From Candidatus Acetothermia bacterium (GTDB taxonomy: Bacteria; Bipolaricaulota; Bipolaricaulia; Bipolaricaulales; Bipolaricaulaceae): 6,502 nucleotides of DNA. Of the stretch, positions 5,640 through 6,502 are shown piece by piece. The notes beneath the pieces were generated by a model. That model was not told the DNA's origin and did no database searches. It worked only from the letters and a program-made list of their open reading frames with translations. Where the stretch lies: assembly GCA_003551325.1 (NCBI GenBank), contig PUMK01000250.1, positions 1-6,502 on the forward strand. The letters are read 5' to 3'. The stretch's first letter is position 1, and each line of letters begins with the position of its first letter. Made by a program: the position numbers and the translations under genes.

Positions 5640-6502
5640 TTAGTTTCGCTTGCTCGTTGGGTCGAACGCATCGCGCAGCCCATCGCCCACGAAGTTGAAG
5701 CCCAGAACTGTGAACATAATAAAGAACCCGGCAAATGCAGAGATCCACGGTGCCCTGACGATGTAATCACGTCCAGCAGCCGCCATCGAACCCCAGCAAG
5801 GTGCGGGGGGCTGCACGCCAACGCCGAGGAAGCTTAGGGTTGCACTGGCGATCAAGGCGGTCGGCATCATGATGCATACCATGATGATGGCTGTGGGAAG
5901 CACATTGGGGATGATGTACCGCAAGATCACCGACGGGGTGGACTCGCCAACAGCGTACGCCGCCTCCACATAGTCGGCCTCCTTGATCGAGAGCACCTTG
6001 CTGCGCACCATCCGCGCGTACGTGGTCCACCCGACGAGCCCAATGGCGATGACCACATTGTACAAGCCTTGCCCCATGATCCCGGCGATCGCCATGGCGA
6101 GGATGATCACGGGAAATGAGCGTAGGATGTCCACGAAGCGCATGATGACCTGGTCAACCCGACCCCCGAAGTAACCGGACAGGACGCCAAACGTGATACC
6201 AATGGTTCCCTCGAACAGCACGATCAAAAGGCCCACTTGGAGCGCAATCCGAGAACCGTAGATGGCTCTTGAGAGGACATCCCGGCCGAGTTCATCGGTA
6301 CCCAGGAGGTGTTGGCCTGAGGGGCTTTGCAGGCGCCGGAAAGCATCCGTGTCAAACGGCCCGTAGGGCGCGATGAGCGGAGCGAACACCGCCAAGAACA
6401 CGATCACCATTGCGAACGATAGGCCCACCATGGCCAGCTTGTTCCGTTTGAAGCGAAGCCACCCTAGATAGAACTGGCTCGTCCGTTTCTGCTTGAGGGA
6501 CG
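5640..6502 (-). CDS. oppC: Peptide/nickel-type ABC transporter permease, OppC/DppC type, N-terminus beyond right edge
   Basis: The frame is open to the right edge, with 286 residues visible and a TAA stop at 5642-5640. The visible N-terminus ([19 protein letters not shown]) is the basic stretch that precedes the first helix in OppC/DppC, so Met at 6431 is internal and only a modest number of residues should be missing. Helices are visible near residues 24-45, 85-106, 125-145, 148-163, 203-225 and 254-272. Conserved features are [13 protein letters not shown] (66-78), the EAA loop contacting the ATPases (EAAYAVG at 179-185 through IPNVLP at 197-202), FLGVGVQPP (224-232) and [13 protein letters not shown] (269-281). 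It forms half of the transmembrane pathway; the OppB/DppB half is expected upstream of the window edge. The residue after the conserved PP-A-P is Cys235 where Ser, Glu or Asp is more usual. The stop overlaps an ATG of the next gene by one base, indicating one operon. Confidence 0.94.
   Translation of the reverse strand, partial: SLKQKRTSQFYLGWLRFKRNKLAMVGLSFAMVIVFLAVFAPLIAPYGPFDTDAFRRLQSPSGQHLLGTDELGRDVLSRAIYGSRIALQVGLLIVLFEGTIGITFGVLSGYFGGRVDQVIMRFVDILRSFPVIILAMAIAGIMGQGLYNVVIAIGLVGWTTYARMVRSKVLSIKEADYVEAAYAVGESTPSVILRYIIPNVLPTAIIMVCIMMPTALIASATLSFLGVGVQPPAPCWGSMAAAGRDYIVRAPWISAFAGFFIMFTVLGFNFVGDGLRDAFDPTSKRN

Noticed and set aside
4456..5643. Plus-strand open frame of 395 codons
   Set aside because: It is antisense to the two ATPase genes and is rich in His, Asp and Arg as expected for the mirror of GC-rich coding sequence; no recognisable domain.
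5640..6431. Permease starting at ATG 6431
   Set aside because: The frame continues upstream with the basic segment typical of OppC/DppC N-termini, so 6431 is internal and the true start is outside the window.
1..6502. CRISPR array, tRNA/rRNA genes, insertion sequence ends, phage genes
   Set aside because: No spaced identical repeats, cloverleaf, terminal inverted repeats or transposase motifs were seen by reading both strands.

Overview
The window looks like ordinary bacterial chromosome: moderately GC-rich, tightly packed, with strong Shine-Dalgarno sites and ATG/GTG starts. All intact genes lie on the minus strand, so transcription runs from high to low coordinates. The taxon cannot be fixed from the sequence. 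The substrate-binding protein has a type I signal peptide and no lipobox, which fits a diderm or another lineage that does not lipidate these proteins; that is weak evidence.

Region 6502-1899 is most of an Opp/Dpp (peptide/nickel family) ABC importer. In transcription order it holds a permease of the OppC/DppC type (5' end beyond the right edge), ATPase OppD/DppD, ATPase OppF/DppF and the periplasmic solute-binding protein (SBP_bac_5). The first three genes are coupled by a 1-nt stop/start junction and a 4-nt gap. The binding-protein gene is separated by about 240 bp that contains a good sigma-70-type promoter (TTGACA, 18 nt, TACGAT) and a roughly 100-nt leader, so it probably has extra transcription of its own. 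A strong hairpin just after its stop, perfect only when read on the minus strand, ends the unit. The partner permease (OppB/DppB) is not in the window and would be expected beyond the right edge.

Region 1845-1179 has no intact gene. Its plus strand carries the decayed remains of a 5TMR-LYT (LytS/BtsS-type) membrane sensor domain, recognisable only by joining pieces in different reading frames.

Region 1178-1 is the first 392 codons of a membrane zinc metalloprotease (M50, HELGH plus an LDG motif) with an N-terminal PqqD-like region, running off the left edge. It has neither start nor stop problems inside the window but is easy to miss because its stop lies outside.

Functionally, the importer takes up oligopeptides or a related solute with ATP hydrolysis. 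The protease resembles the YydH-type 'putative peptide zinc metalloprotease' group. A link between the two (peptide processing and peptide uptake) is possible but rests only on proximity; the terminator and pseudogene between them argue against a shared operon.
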